A stretch of DNA of 64,000 bases from Siphonodentalium dalli (lineage: Eukaryota; Mollusca; Scaphopoda; Gadilida; Siphonodentaliidae), in NCBI GenBank assembly GCA_032622095.1, contig CP136062.1, positions 226,808,578-226,872,577 on the forward strand, given 5' to 3'. Positions 24,101 to 39,100 of the stretch are shown one piece after another. Under the pieces are notes generated by a model. The model did no database searches. It was given only the letters and a program-made list of their open reading frames with translations, and was not told where the DNA came from. Each line of letters starts with the position of its first letter. Position 1 is the first letter of the stretch. The translations under genes were made by a program, and so were the position numbers.

Positions 24101-27100
24101 CCTGAACGTCTGAAATGATGGTTTATATAATACATTAGTGACGTAGGTTCATGAACGTCTGAAGTGACGGTTTATATACTACATTAGTGACGTAGGTTCC
24201 CGAACGTCTGAGGTGACGGTTTATATATATAGAATATGTAGCTAGTGTCGTCGCTTAAATTGTTTATGTCCGTGAGGGGGATTTGAGCATCTATTGGGCG
24301 AGGCTCTGCCGAGTCCAATAGATGCCAAATCCCCCGAGCGGACATAAACATTTTAAGCGACGACATTAGCTACATATTTTATTTATCCATCGCACAAAAC
24401 TTGCCTTTTGTGAGGTAAATCTGTCATTTTCCTCAGTTTTACATTCGTTACTTCGATGACGCCATTACATTTATTAGGTCAAGCAAACCAATTAGCATTC
24501 ATGACGTGGGAAAACCGGATTGCAGCTTAGAGCGAAATAGTTCGTTGGCATTTTTATATTTATTATAAGCAGATCTTGTTCTGAGGATTTATAGATGTTT
24601 TAGAGCTAAAATATATATCATTTTCGAATTATTTTAGTGAATTATACACGACAAAAACGTTGTGAAATCACAATGACGTCATTAAGGCCGGTTTACGTCC
24701 CTAGTTACCTGCGCAATTTGCATATCAAATTACGTCATAAAAGTAGTACTAACCTAATAAAGCTACGTTGACCTAATAAAGCTACATTGACGTAATAAAC
24801 GTAACGTTTATTAGGCAGGCTTTATGTAGTCAATAGACGTAGTGAGCGGTGGATAAACTACATTATAGTGACGTATGTTCCTGACCCTGAACGTCTGAAG
24901 TGACGGTTTATACTTTATTAGTGACGTAGGTTCCCGAACGTCTGAAGTCAATCTCTCTATATATATATATACCAGAGCGCACCAGTCATACTTTCTATCT
25001 GACTCTGTCACCGGCTGGGTACGGTACCATGTCTGTCGTTTTATATTTAGCGCGGGGTTTTCCAAACCAAATGGCGAAAACCGATCGCCACAAAGTCAAA
25101 TTTCGTATGTGCTTTGAGAACAATTCCCGCACTAAAAACTTACTGACAGAATGGAGGATCAGAGCGGTAATTTTGTCGACGATTTTCACAAACAACTTGT
25201 CAAAAACCGCCACAAACAGAAAGAACATCAAAATGTAGACAGACTTTGTCCGTATACAAATAAGAAATATCGCATAAACAGTATGTTATTGTCAAATGTT
25301 TGACCATTGTTATGTAAACAAAGGCATAAAAAGTTACTTTTCTGGTGTTTGTTTATATTGTGATGGTAAACATAAAGAGCGTTCTTTGTTGTTGAATTCC
25401 TGATATGGAACTAATAAAGAGCGTTTATGCCATTTGTGTGTGATTAGCCACTAGCATTGTGCTGTCTTCTGTGACACAATCAGGCTCTTGCTTAGGTAAA
25501 ATATAGTAGGTCTTTATGATAACATGCTGTTTACGTGATGGTCATGGTATATATGAACGAAACTCTATGCGTTTTAATGTTTTAATGTTTACGGTGATTA
25601 GAACAAATATGAATATTTTCGACAACTAAGGCCTCACGTGCCTTTAAAGGCCAAAGCTCACTTGATCAAAATAGCTTAGCAATCGGACTCTATCACGTGA
25701 CTCACATGTACCAATCGGACTCGTAGCAATATTGCTCGCGAGTCAGGTTTGGCGCAGTCTAAACTATCATGTGACTTACATGTACCACAGTTTTTATAGC
25801 GCCATTATGGAATTTCTAGCACTTGCAGTTTCAACTTCAGTTTCAGAACTAAACTTTGTGTTTAGAATAAAGTTAAGTAACTGTTATGTGCACTGCCTCT
25901 GTTATTTCTGTAAAGACACGGATGTCCTTGGTTGTATGCTATAATTTAGAATTAAGAGTTAACAAATTATGAATTCCCTCAATAATACACAAATATATAT
26001 AGTATAGTATAATAATAGTATGGATGCGATATTATCCACAAAACACACTTTGTGTGAGCCGAGTGTTTGTTTATAAACAGCACGTGAAGAGTGTGCTCTA
26101 AGCATTTTTTTTGTTGGGAAAGTGATTAATTGTGACCCACTTAACACCAAAATCATTAGTGCGATGATTAGCGAGCGCTATATCGGTAGGTTCTATATAC
26201 AATATGGTGGCAATTTTAACCAAAGTTCAATTGCATGGTGCATGGGCTCTCCCCGGTGTTGGGCGTTTTGTGCATCGCACACTCATTGCGTACTGTATTG
26301 TATCATAATATGGCTTTTGTTTACCGACAAGGCATACGATCTTGACAATAACATGTTATTTTTGCGACAATTATTTTTGGTATAAGAACAAAATCTGCCT
26401 ATATTTTAATACTATTTCTGTTTAGAGCGGTTTTAATAGATTGTGACTATTTAAACAGCAATACGCATCGCGAAGTCTATCCGATCATGTAATCGCAGCC
26501 CTCATGTCAAGGCTTTTAAAGTCATCCAGTAGACGTCAAACATGTCTGCAAACAAGGATGTCGCGGCCAAATTTCAATTATGAGATATTCACGTACATAT
26601 TATTCGGTGGGCTGGGGGCAGCCATTTTGTCCAAGTGGTTGGGCTGACTCGCAGATAAAATTAGCTCACGGTTCCATCACTCTTAGCTGAGCAATCGAGC
26701 ACGCGAGTCGACAAAATATCAGACATGCTTGATGTGCGAGTCCGACTGCTCAGAGGAAACACCTCGCTTATTATGCTATTAACAAACAAGTAATTGCTAT
26801 AAACCTCATTAAATCGAAGAAACATGTTAACAGCCTATATAAATTGATAAGATATCACAACCACAGCATGATCCTAGGAATCTATTTATTCCAAAATTGA
26901 ATTCAACAGCACAACTATTTTATATTGTAGAGCAGTGGGTGGGTGGATGGGTGGGGGTTAAATCTCATATACCGGCCCTGTTTGATCCAATAAAAGTCCA
27001 ACCAAGAGATCCATATTTCTAGTTAAATAAATTCACCTGGCTAAGTGGTGGTTAACAAAACAATTATAAAGACAAACATAACAGTCAGTGACATACTGGA

Positions 27101-30100
27101 GGCCCCCACCCCCATGGAATACGAAATACCACTTAATACAGAGGGTGGAATACGGAATACCAGTTAACAGTCATATGGAATACATAAAAAATATATGAAA
27201 ACTTCATTTTTTGGAAGGTCGGCGTACGAATACCGGTATATTTGGAATACCGAATACCTCCTAACAGAGGGGCCGGAATACGGCGTACCTCATAACAGGG
27301 CATGGAATACGGCGTACGAAAGGGGGGGTGGGGGCCTCATACTGTTAGAACCCTACCCATGCAGATCGGTGGAACTATTTGTTTATTCAAAAGTGTCAGA
27401 TAAGAACAAATCTTACATGATGGCATGTAATCAGGTAATTAACTCAAAACAACCTGATTTCTAAGCTCGATTATTCAAGTGTGCGAGGGCCTTAAGGCTA
27501 CGTTCATACGCTGGCATGTTTGCACATTATGTTTTGCAGGCATTTCGTCATAGAAAAACACATGGTGTCAGAATATGAACGGAACCGTGCGCATAACATG
27601 CATCTTTACCAAAGCGAAAGACATGAGAAGTAACATTTATCTAATTCCACTTGTAACAGTGCTATTGGAATTTGCCTTCAAATACATGTATGATTTATTC
27701 TTGCGAGATAATTGCATGATATGCACTGGCAAATTCCGGTAGCATCGTTACTAGTGGAACTACATAGATTTTATACCACACGTAGTTAGCTGTGGCACAG
27801 ATGCACTTTATGTGCTTGTTTCCGTTCATATTATTGCACCATATCGTTTTCTACGACAAAATGCCTGCAAACCATACCGTGCAAACTTGCCAGCGTATGA
27901 ACGCACCCTAAGGGGCAGACGTGTATATAGTATATAGTTCTTATTTACCAACTCTGTCGAATATTTATGCTTTTTCTGCCATTGTAAAATTTCGTTTGTT
28001 TTTCGGCCATTTTGACAGCCAGTTATGACATCCATTTCTGGGTCTGGATTTCTGTAATTTGACTTACATCCAGCCTATGTATTCATGTTATGCTTGTAGT
28101 TAAGACAACATGCGGTGTCCAGCCAAACTCCCCCAAAGCGATTTTTATAATTTTTATATTTTTTTCTTACATTCTTTTAGCAATTTTATCATTTAAAAAA
28201 AAAACAAATTCTTACATTCTTGATCAATTTTTATAATTTTTCTTCCATTCTTTAACAATTTTTTTTTTTTTTTTTTATCATTTTTCTTACATTCTTTATC
28301 AATTTTTATAATTATTCTTCCATTCTTTAACAATTATTATTATTTTTTATCATTTTTTCTTGCATTCTTTAACAATTTTTTATTATTTAAAAAATGTTTT
28401 CTTACATTTTTTAACAATTATAAAAAATAATTTAAAATATGTTAGGCCAATGAATTCTCTTATATATGCGAGGCGACCTATAAGAGAATGCATTGGCACA
28501 GGGTTTTCGCAAAAATTCAGGAAGACGACGACGTACGACATACAAGTGATTTTATAACCTTATTTAGCACATAATTAGCCACTAAACCCAACCTGATATT
28601 TATTAGTAAGACACATGTGTATTATCGACACGCGCAGTGACATAAGACCTTAGTGCAATTATATCGATAAATGTTATTGTTATGTTAATTAGAATATAAT
28701 TATGATATTCAATTTGTGCTGGTTTATTTAGTGTTAACTGTGAGATAAACATGGGGGTAACTGTCGTTGAACAATTATGTCAACACATTTAAAGGTACTC
28801 AATCCGATAAAACTCCTCTCAATTACTATTTAAATGGCTTCGGGGGTCAAAAATATTTGATTCGAGTCGAGGAAGTCACCCATCAAAGCTCGGATTTGTT
28901 AGATATCGATTTTAGAAATCTGTTATTTTTCATTATCGGGAATACTTTCGGGGCCCAGAACACAGTCAAAATTGCGTTATTATTACCACTTGATTTAGAG
29001 TTATCCATCCTTGTCTGTTTGAATAGTGTTTTGGTGTACACATCTCGAGCAGATTACGAAATTGAATGCAATTATTAGTACTCATCTCGAGAAAATAACA
29101 AATTTCAAAAATCAATATCTAATAACTCTGAGCTTTGTTTGATGGGTTCCTCGACTCGAATCAAATATTTTTTACCCCCAAAACCAAAGAAATAGTAATA
29201 TAGGACCCTCTGGTCGGATTGTTGTTGTTGGAATCTGTTGAGATGGGGACCCTCTGATCGGATTGAGTACCTTTAAAATGAAACTATATATTTTTTTAAT
29301 GTGTCTTTACTTCCTCTTTGGTTGTGTGGAACTGTCAGCACCACAAAACCCAACACAAATAAAAAAAAAATGAAATAAGTACATAATGTGTTTCTAACGA
29401 TGCGTTCTCATTTCAGAATGCGAGTATTCCAGCTATGAAAGAATCAACCCTCGTATTGGCGGGATTGCGTTCCCTGATTCTCAGTGCCATGACCCATGGA
29501 TGGCCGTGTTCAAAGATAGGAACGATCTGACGATTCCGTTATGCGCTGGAATAATCGTTAATCCGACAAAGGTTATCACTTCAATAGAGTGTGCGGCTAA
29601 CATGTGAGTATGCATGTATATATGTTTAACCCCTCCTATACTAAATGGATTCTCCCACTCAGTTATAAAAGTGTACATTGGAATTATCTATTATTTATTT
29701 GGAGGTATGTTAAGGATATATGAGCCAAACACCGTGGAAATATAACTTCAGAAAAACTAACGGTATATTTTCTTAGCATCATCAGTTTGCCCGATGTGAA
29801 ATCGCAGGAATTGTATGAAAAACATGCGCCTTTGCCTTAAGCAGAATCTAGAATAGGACCGATAAAAGAAATACATGAAGACTGGAGATATATAGATTGA
29901 AGCACTTCTAACTTAGAAGTTATCATTTTTTATCATTTTTCTTACATTATTTAACAATTTTATAAATATTTATGATTTTATTTCCATTCTGTAACAATTT
30001 TTATCATTTTTTAAAATCATTATTTCTTACCATTCTTTAACAATTTTTTTCATTTTTTAAAATGTTTTCTTACATTTTTTAACAATTATAAAAAATAATA

Positions 30101-33100
30101 TAACATTTGTTGGGCCAATGCATTCTCTTATATATGCGAGGCGACCTATGGTCGACTCGCATATATAAGAGAATACATTGGCGCAGGGTTTTTCTCAAAA
30201 TTTCAGGAAGCTCCAGTCATGAAAGGCTATACTTTCCTGTTATTGAGGCGGGGACATGTTATACAGTAAGCAAGCAGTCAGCTGTGTTCTATTTCCAAAC
30301 AATGTGGGTGTAATATAAAATGTCGATTTCGTTATTTGTCAATAAAAAACGAAATGTGCCATACTAAAGAGTCCCGAAAGTGGTACTTCTCAAGTCCGAA
30401 ATATGGGAGCTGGGGGAGGGGCCTGGCAAAATGGACACAACCATGCAGTGTCGCCAACTTCACCAAATGTATATCATATTTATAAAGGCACGGACTCGGT
30501 ATGAGTATTCGTTGTTTCAAATGTGCTTAATTCAGTGAGCTTGAACATTTTCTCATTTATTATTTATTATTTATTATTTATTATCGAAATTGCCACGCAT
30601 CGATCGGAATGTCATTGAAAGCTACCGATTTTCGCCCATATCGGGGTTGGAACCCGTGCCAACATCATCTAGCCAAGACTGTTTTGATGTAACATACATG
30701 TTTTGAAAGTGATGTTGCTTGTGTCGTGGTGGGGAGGGGTATTTACAGTAGTGATTATCATAATGGTTAGTCTTTGGCATTGATAAAGCACATATACACA
30801 TGTATACAACTATTCAGTCAAGTATTATGCATAGGCATATAGGGCTATTATTATGTAAATTTGGTACTGACATAAAGCATAAAATACATTCTATAACTCG
30901 CATGGACAACACCCGATCGATAGCCCAGTTAACCCTTTACCCAACAAACCGGCCAAAACCGGCCAAATAAAGCTTCAACAGCCTAAAATATCTTCGGTCT
31001 GTCTCAATAGAAACATACAAATATGGATATCATTGGAACCGGCTCCTTGACCACATTGTGATAGTTACAGTTATGCCCTCTGCCAATGCATTCTCTTATA
31101 TATGCGAGTCGACCATAGGTCGCCTCGCATATATAAGAGAATGCATTGGCCTAAAAACACTTTTTACCATTTTTTCTTACATTCTTTAACAATTTTATAA
31201 TTTTTAATGTGTTAAGCCAATGCATTCTCTTATATATGCGAGGCGACCTATGGTCGACTCGCATATATAAGAGAATGCATTGGCACAGGGCCCTTCTGTT
31301 GGGTAAAGTGTTAATTAATATATATGAACATTCTCAAGTATTTTCATAAACATATTTCAATCAAGGCAATACTTTATCACCAGGGACGTGTGTCAGGGGT
31401 GGATTCCCAAATTACAACAATGGAAAATTTTCCGACCAAAATAGTTTGAATTTTGTGCTGATAATTGGATATATCAAACAACAGTATTAAGTGTGAATTT
31501 TTTTGTTTTTAGACCGAAGACCGATTTTTGTTTACTGAAATGTAGCAATCAGTTGAGAATTATCAACCATAGTGATGTTTCGAAGGGAAATTCCAATAGT
31601 TGGAAAGTTTGATAATACATATATTAAGATTAAATAATGTATGTATGTTACAAGGGGGACTTTGCATGCATGCAGTTGTAATTTTTTGAGTGAATTGCCA
31701 ATCATGGATGTAAGGTTAGGAATTTGTGGTACAAGTTGAAAAACACCAATACAAGACGGTGGGTACCATTGGGATTTCTCGAAAGTAGGAAAGTAGTCGG
31801 CTTTCTTCACAGGGGCCATGCAGTAACGCGCCCCCCCCCTTTTGCGCTGCCCATATACGCCGCCTCTATATACGCACCTGCTTCACGTTAATGGTATATA
31901 ATATAGACTATATTATATACCATTAATGTGAAGCAGGCACGTATACAGAGGCGGCGTATATGGGCAGCGCAAGGGGGGGGGGGCGGACAGCGGAGCGCGT
32001 TACAGGCCCCTGTGGTTTTCTTCCTTGAACCAAGTGCGGACCCACCATCTCGTCTCTAGTTGGCGTTTATGATTCCAATACATGTATATCAGGCTATCAG
32101 CAGCATCCCATCGATGGAGCTGGCCGTGGCGATCTCACATTACAACATATGAAGTAACATTATTTTGACTGGCCTATTAATATCAACACGCAATGTGTTC
32201 TTGATAAATTGTAAAGAGCTCAGCGATATCAGCAATCAAGCAAAAGACCGCTGTCGTACATTATCACCACTAACGCTGATTTGTTGACAACCGGTAGAAA
32301 TTAATCGGTTTTGGCAATTTTGGAGCTGGCATTTTTGCAGTTTGCAGTGCAATATTGCCAGCGTATGGCCAGCCCAAGGCCATCACAACACACAGCCGAT
32401 GTTATGTGAAGTTTATCAACTTACTATAGTGGTTATACTATTGGTTACGCCTACTGCCACATCTGGCGAATAGTATAGTTTGACGGACGAAGTATTCAAT
32501 CTGAACTTCCCTAATGGCTGCGGACACACGTACCACAGTAGGGATGACAGAGTATGTGTGACGATTTATTATGGCGGAGTTTGGTGACAATTGGTCATCA
32601 TACTTAATATGCCATAGCTAGCCATGTCGCCAGCTGCATATTCCCACAATGAGTCTTCCAAAGTTCGTTATAATCAGCCTTTTTCTTGGTTTGTTCATTG
32701 TATAGTTCGCGTTGTTTATTCCAGATACTTTCTATCAGCTGCATTTCCTCCAACAGTTCCGACACAGCTTTATCGGCCTACATGATAATGTTAGCGGAAT
32801 TATACGTAGAACTAAATGTCGCAAAATAAAAAACGCAATCGGGGAACCGTCTAACTCTTAATACGCATGAAATTAATATAAGTAGATCATATCAATAAAA
32901 CGTACTATATGCGTGCATGATATGTGAGTGGATGGGGATTGCCACGGTCAAACACAATTATTTTACGATCGATCGTGCAATTATATATATCGTAGAGAAT
33001 ACAATGTAGCAAAACATAATGAGTAGAGATCAACCTAGGTGAAACGCAATGGGTTAATTGGTCCAGTCGACTCATTGTGCGGAAACTCAGCGGGCAACAT

Positions 33101-36100
33101 GGCTAGCCAGGGCACATAATTAAGACGACCAATTGTCACCAAACTCCACCATTATAAATTGTCACACCAACTATGCCATCACTACTGTGGTACGTGTGTC
33201 CGCAGCCAATATTGGCTGTTTGCATTAATATCAATATCACATGAAACCCCTATTATATCAATAAAAGAGCCATTACATATTTCTTTTTATCATATGACTC
33301 AATCATTATGTACGTTGGAAAGTATGTCATAAATCAATTTCATATGAACTACTAGTTCATATCACCTTCCGATAATTTGATTGGTTTGTTGACAAAAAGT
33401 GTGTTTTGATTGGCTGAATGGCAGCCTGAGCCGAGCCGCATCTCTAAACTAAATGCAGGTCAAATTCGTGCGCGTCAATCAACGCGATGGCGAAATTCTC
33501 GCAATTATAATCTTGAAATATATAGTTTTGGACATTGTTATACGATAAATAGAATATGTAATTCGTATTTATCTAATAAACATACGATATAATGTCACAA
33601 ACAGAACAGAATAGCGCACTATATCTTCGCGTGCATATTATTTCTGCTAGTTCAGCAGGTGTAATTGGGCTTCCGGTGCAATGAAGTGACATCACATTAA
33701 CTTTTTGCTGCCGATGTCATATAGCTATTTAGTGATTTGCGTGCGTTTTGGACATCATAATCAATTTATAGGTGTCATCTGATAAATAGAATATGTAATT
33801 CGTGTTTCTCTCATATGATATTTATGAAACTCGTCACGAATTTTCAGTTTTCTCTCGCCGGAGGCTCGATCTCGCCGGAGGCTCGAGAAAACTGAAAATT
33901 CTTAGACTAGTTTCATAAATATCATATGAGAGAAACACTCATTTCATATCCTCTATATATCTCACTAGTGACGAATAGCCGCATGCTTCCCGGGATACTT
34001 GTCATCGCGCCAACTAAATTATCGCGCGGTTTAATACTATTTCGAAAGGCGCGCTTGACACCAATACCAGACATTGCAAAATTATTGCTATTTTCAAAAA
34101 ATTCAATGATTGTCCAACTTCGTTGCACAAACGAAAATAGGCACAAAAACAAAGAAGCAAATTTGGGGACTATGTTTTTCGTCGCAAGCCAGGGCGCGCA
34201 ATAATGTCGTATAAAGTTGTGAAGCGTCTCAGCCAACACCCTGGATGGATGCATTTTACATGCATTTTCAGCTTCTGTTAAAGATTTTTATTTGTTAAAA
34301 AGGCTTAAAGCTCAAGTTTTTTTCATGTGATATACAAAATCTTCAACTCATTATGTTGGGATATAAGCTTTTATGAAACTCGTTTGATAAATTTGATTCA
34401 CAACTCGTCTACGACTCGTTGTGAATCAAATTTATCAAATCGTTTCATAAAATCTTATATCCCAACATAACTTGTTTGAGATCCTCTATATCCATTGACT
34501 TTTACATGCTATAAATGTTCACATGTCACATATGATGTATTTTTATTTTTGTTTTAGTTTGAAGAATCAACGTAGTATTTCAAATCGTGATAGAATAAGT
34601 CAGCTTTTGAACTCTTCTAAGTTCTAAGGATTCGGTTGGAACAATGAAATCTGGTAAATTGTTCCAGTGCTTGATCGCCCGCTGCTTGAACAAATATTTT
34701 CCCACATTCGGGGCATTTGCAGTTTGTGATCACAACCTCTTTATGCATTACATTTATATCAAAATCAACATTTTCGTTCACAGTCCGTTTGGAACAGACT
34801 TGGTAGTAACAGTGGGGGATTACTCTAGACTGGCTCCAAACGAACCAGGTGAACGAGACGTGGAACCATCCATGACGAAGGAAGATGGAGGTTTGTTTCG
34901 ACCATATCAGTGTAACACTAGCACACAGTGACACCCCTGTCGCCCGCACATTTTCTACCCGTTCCATGTAGAACATAATTATTCGTATTCCCAATGCATC
35001 GAATGCATATGGCGGTCCGACTGTCTTATATTCCTATAGATGATGAAATTAATTTCTACTCTGGCTACGCCCATAGAGATCACTCTCCACCATGCAATTC
35101 AAAACCTGGGCATTTTTTATATTCTGATGGGGACCTTTATAATATAGAATAAATAACATAGATGATAATTTATCTTATAACCAATAACTGTTCCATAATC
35201 AAGTATTGTACATTAGGCGAAGGTTTCATCTCGGGACTGAATGATTTAGGCGAGATGTGGGAGCCAATTTCATGATAAACATGCATGAAATGATTACCAC
35301 AGGAACAATTGTATGATCGTAAGCGACGCAAAGCGAAGTCGGCTGACAAAAAGTACTTAAATCATGCAATTTTCAGCTGGAAGCTTCACCTATGTGAATA
35401 ACATTATTAAGAAATATGTATTAAAGGTATATTAAATCCGATTCGATGGTCCCCATGTCATAAGATTCCAACAACAACAACAACAACAACAATAACAACA
35501 ACAACAATTTTTGTTTGTTTGAAATGCCGCTTCAGTTATCAGAATTAACCAGTCCGGAGAAACAAATCTGTTTGTGATATAAATGGTGTCAATATATTGT
35601 TGTGTAATGAATCTGTATATATGTGGTCAGGTCGTGATCAACAAATGGCGCGAATGGTTTCACTTGACTTTTAATATAAACGCAGTAATATAACACACGA
35701 ACACACGAAATGATTTCAGATTAACCCAATTGACGGTGTATTATCACCCCTATATATATTGGGTGCATTTTACTAAACACTATATTCATATGAATTCGAG
35801 AATAAATCATCAACTAAACTGCCCAACACACCGATTACTATTGTGTCGGGCTATGCGTGTCTCGCTGCCCAACACACCGATTACTATTGTGTCGGGCTAT
35901 GCGTGTCTCGCTGCCCAACACACCGATTACTATTGTGTCGGGCTATGTGTGTCTCGCTGCCCAACACACCGATTACTATTGTGTCAGGCTATGCGTGTCT
36001 CGCTGCCCAACACACCGATTAATATTGTGTCGGGCTATGTGTGTCTCGCTGCCCAACACACCGATTACTATTGTGTCGGGCTATGCGTGTCTCGCTGCCC

Positions 36101-39100
36101 AACACACCGATTACTATTGTGTCGGGCTATGTGTGTCTCGCTGCCCAACACACCGATTACTATTGTGCCAGGCTATGCGTGTCTCGCTGCCCAACACACC
36201 GATTACTATTGTGTCGGGCTATGCTTGTCTCGCTGCCCAACACACCGATTACTATTGTGTCGGGCTATGTGTGTCTCGCTGCCCAACACACCGATTACTA
36301 TTGTGTCGGGCTATGCGTGTCTCGCTGCCCAACACACCGATTACTATTGTGTCGGGCTATGTGTGTCTCGCTGCCCAACACACCGATTAATATTGTGTCG
36401 GGCTATGTGTGTCTCGCTGCCCAACACTCCGATCGCTGCCCAACACACCGATTACTATTGTGTCGGGCTATGTGTGTCTCGCTGCCCAACACACCGATTA
36501 CTATTGTGTCGGGCTATGTGTGTCTCGCTGCCCAACACACCGATTACTATTGTGTCGGCCTATGCGTGTCTCGCTGCCCAACACACCGATTACGATTGTG
36601 TCGGGCTATGCGTGTCTCGTCCAATATAACTTTTCACCACAACCTGGACTCGTACAAGAAAACACATAATGTACACATCTAATAACTTAATAGTATATAC
36701 CATTTGAAAGAGGAAGCTAAAAACATTGTATTATCAACTTATCCGGTCGAATAAACTGTGAACTCTGTCATGGTACCGACGTATGTTCTGTGCTTATTTT
36801 CGATCTGGTCTGTACTGCCAGTATATTGGAAGGTGAATAACTCTCTCTCTATCAGTCGTGAATTATGTGAAGTCTTGTGGTGAATCTGAGAATCTCTATC
36901 ACTTGGTGGACACTCCAAGGCCGCAGCTGTTCTGTATTATGGTGGAATATATATATTTTTGGTTCTTCTTCCAAATGGTATATAATATGGAATATGTTCT
37001 GTATAATGTGATCTGGGCATTCCAAAATTTAATTATATATACCGATTGAACTTGTGCTTGATTATAGATGGGTTTCGCAAAATAGAAATATTTTAGCATT
37101 GTTGAATATATAACATTCAGAATCAATAAATATCCGTTAAACGGATATGATTTTTTTTCAAATCTGAGGTTAGGTTGCTAATAAGGATTTTTCATCTGCA
37201 GATACAGGCATTGCGACCTTCACCTTGCGCCATCCTTTGGATTTCAACAGATGCGTGTCACCAGCCTGTTTCGAATACCAGGACAGGACAATTCATGTGG
37301 ATACCAAGAGCTGTGTGATCGTCGGGTGGGGAGAGACCAATCAATTTGCATGTACGTACATTCTTCTGAAAGCTCTGAATGGATTATTCCATAGAAGCAT
37401 ACAATTTACTCTAATGATGGATACATACCTCGGTGTAATTCTTGTATATATCGCGTATGTGCCGTTTTTCACGAGACTTACTAGCCATGTAATACTTTTA
37501 TCAATCACATTTGTCATCCACTATATAGATAAAGGCTGCAATATAAACCATACCTTTATCGTGCTAAAATAAAGCAAGAACGGCTACTTCAAATATCATA
37601 ATAAAGGCACGTGCTGAGAACTACAACCGCAAATCTTGCAAACCCTTGTTTCATCTTCAATATTTCTTCTGTTTTAGTTCCCGGATTGCCACCCATGCCA
37701 TCTTTTCTTATGAACACCGGCAATGTAGAGCTATCATATGACTGTAGTAATATACTGGCGATAGAGACTTCGAAACCGGACCCCATCGTGTTTTACATGG
37801 ACGAAAAAAACGTGGGATGTACTTCAGTCGGGCAATCAGAGTCGGCGGCATGCGAGGTGAGTTAGATGTATTTCAGTCAGGCAATCGGCGGCATGTGAGT
37901 TGAGTAATACGTCGGATGTACTTCAGTGAAGTTCAGTCATGCAATCAGATTCGGCGGTATGTGAGGTGAGTAATACGTCGGATGTACTTCAGTCATATCA
38001 TTTGCGCGCGCAAAATGTGCAATATAGGAGAAAATACACACATACCTCACGGAGCGGAGCGTAGTCCCAACTTTCGTAAAACTGTTTAATAGTAAAGTGC
38101 AAGGGACCCAGTCAGCACGTATTATAATACACTCACACGACGTGGACAAATTACTAGCTGGTGATTTCTTACCTTACGGGGTCCGGTGCAGACCATGGAC
38201 GCGCGACCCACCAGGCACGACGAATAACGGCTTCAATGATGAGTGACCTTAAAATACTGACTTGGAACGCTAGTGGTGCAATTAACAACTCTACTTACCT
38301 TTCGAAGTTAATCAACACGAAGAAGTTCGACGTAATCGGTATATCAGAGCACTGGTTGGACATAGACAATATATACCGCTTTGATTCCCTATGTGCTAAT
38401 GACTATGTGCATGTATCTAAACCTGGCAGACTGATTGAAACTAAATCAGGAGGCTCCTTCACACGTGACGGAGTGGCACTACTTATACGCAGGAACCTTA
38501 TAAAAAACTGTACATACATCCAAATTGAGGAACAACGCTTCATTGCTGTCCGAATCCGTATGACATCCAGCATACAACTGACCATAATACAGGTGTACCT
38601 ACCAAGCACTAATCATGACGATTCCTATTTTAAAGATTGCCTCCAATCGCTCGAAAACTACACACGAATGTACGCAGAGGACAGTTTCGTACTAATCATC
38701 GGCGATTTTAATGCACACATCGGTGACTCCAGACAGAACAATCCTCCTTCGGGCCACGCGGTCAGATCTAAACTTTTTACTAAGCTTTTGGACAACATAC
38801 ATGCATTTTCTACAACAACTTCGAATATGTGTTGTGGTGACAAGTTTTCCTTTTTCCCATTTCCTGGAGCCGGATCACCAACGCTAATAGATCATATCGT
38901 GATACCCACATCCATGTCAGACTTCGTTGTACGATGTGAGATATTTGATGACAAACCATCTAACACATCATGTCACGTTCCTGTGGCATGTCATCTTGGA
39001 TTTCCAGAGATCCCTGTTCCTCCCACGACACACCACACTCAGACACGCTTTAATTGGAAGCGTTTGGATATCAACAAATTCCAACTGTTCTTGGACTCTA

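Noticed and set aside
34617-34994. 125-codon minus-strand frame overlapping exon 4
   Set aside because: Mostly the antisense of exon 4 and intron; only 34580-34719 in another frame is a supported LINE relic.
35730-36682. Long open frames (up to 299 codons) with Cys/Arg-rich repeats
   Set aside because: They are the three frames of a 46-bp minisatellite without stop codons; period not a multiple of three and no start or splice context.
37225-37572. 115-codon frame as a separate gene
   Set aside because: Its first third is exon 5; the remainder is intron 5 read-through past the donor at 37352.
37857-38235. ORF1 of the LINE
   Set aside because: Only about 380 bp, partly triplicated exon 6 sequence; no coding frame of useful length.
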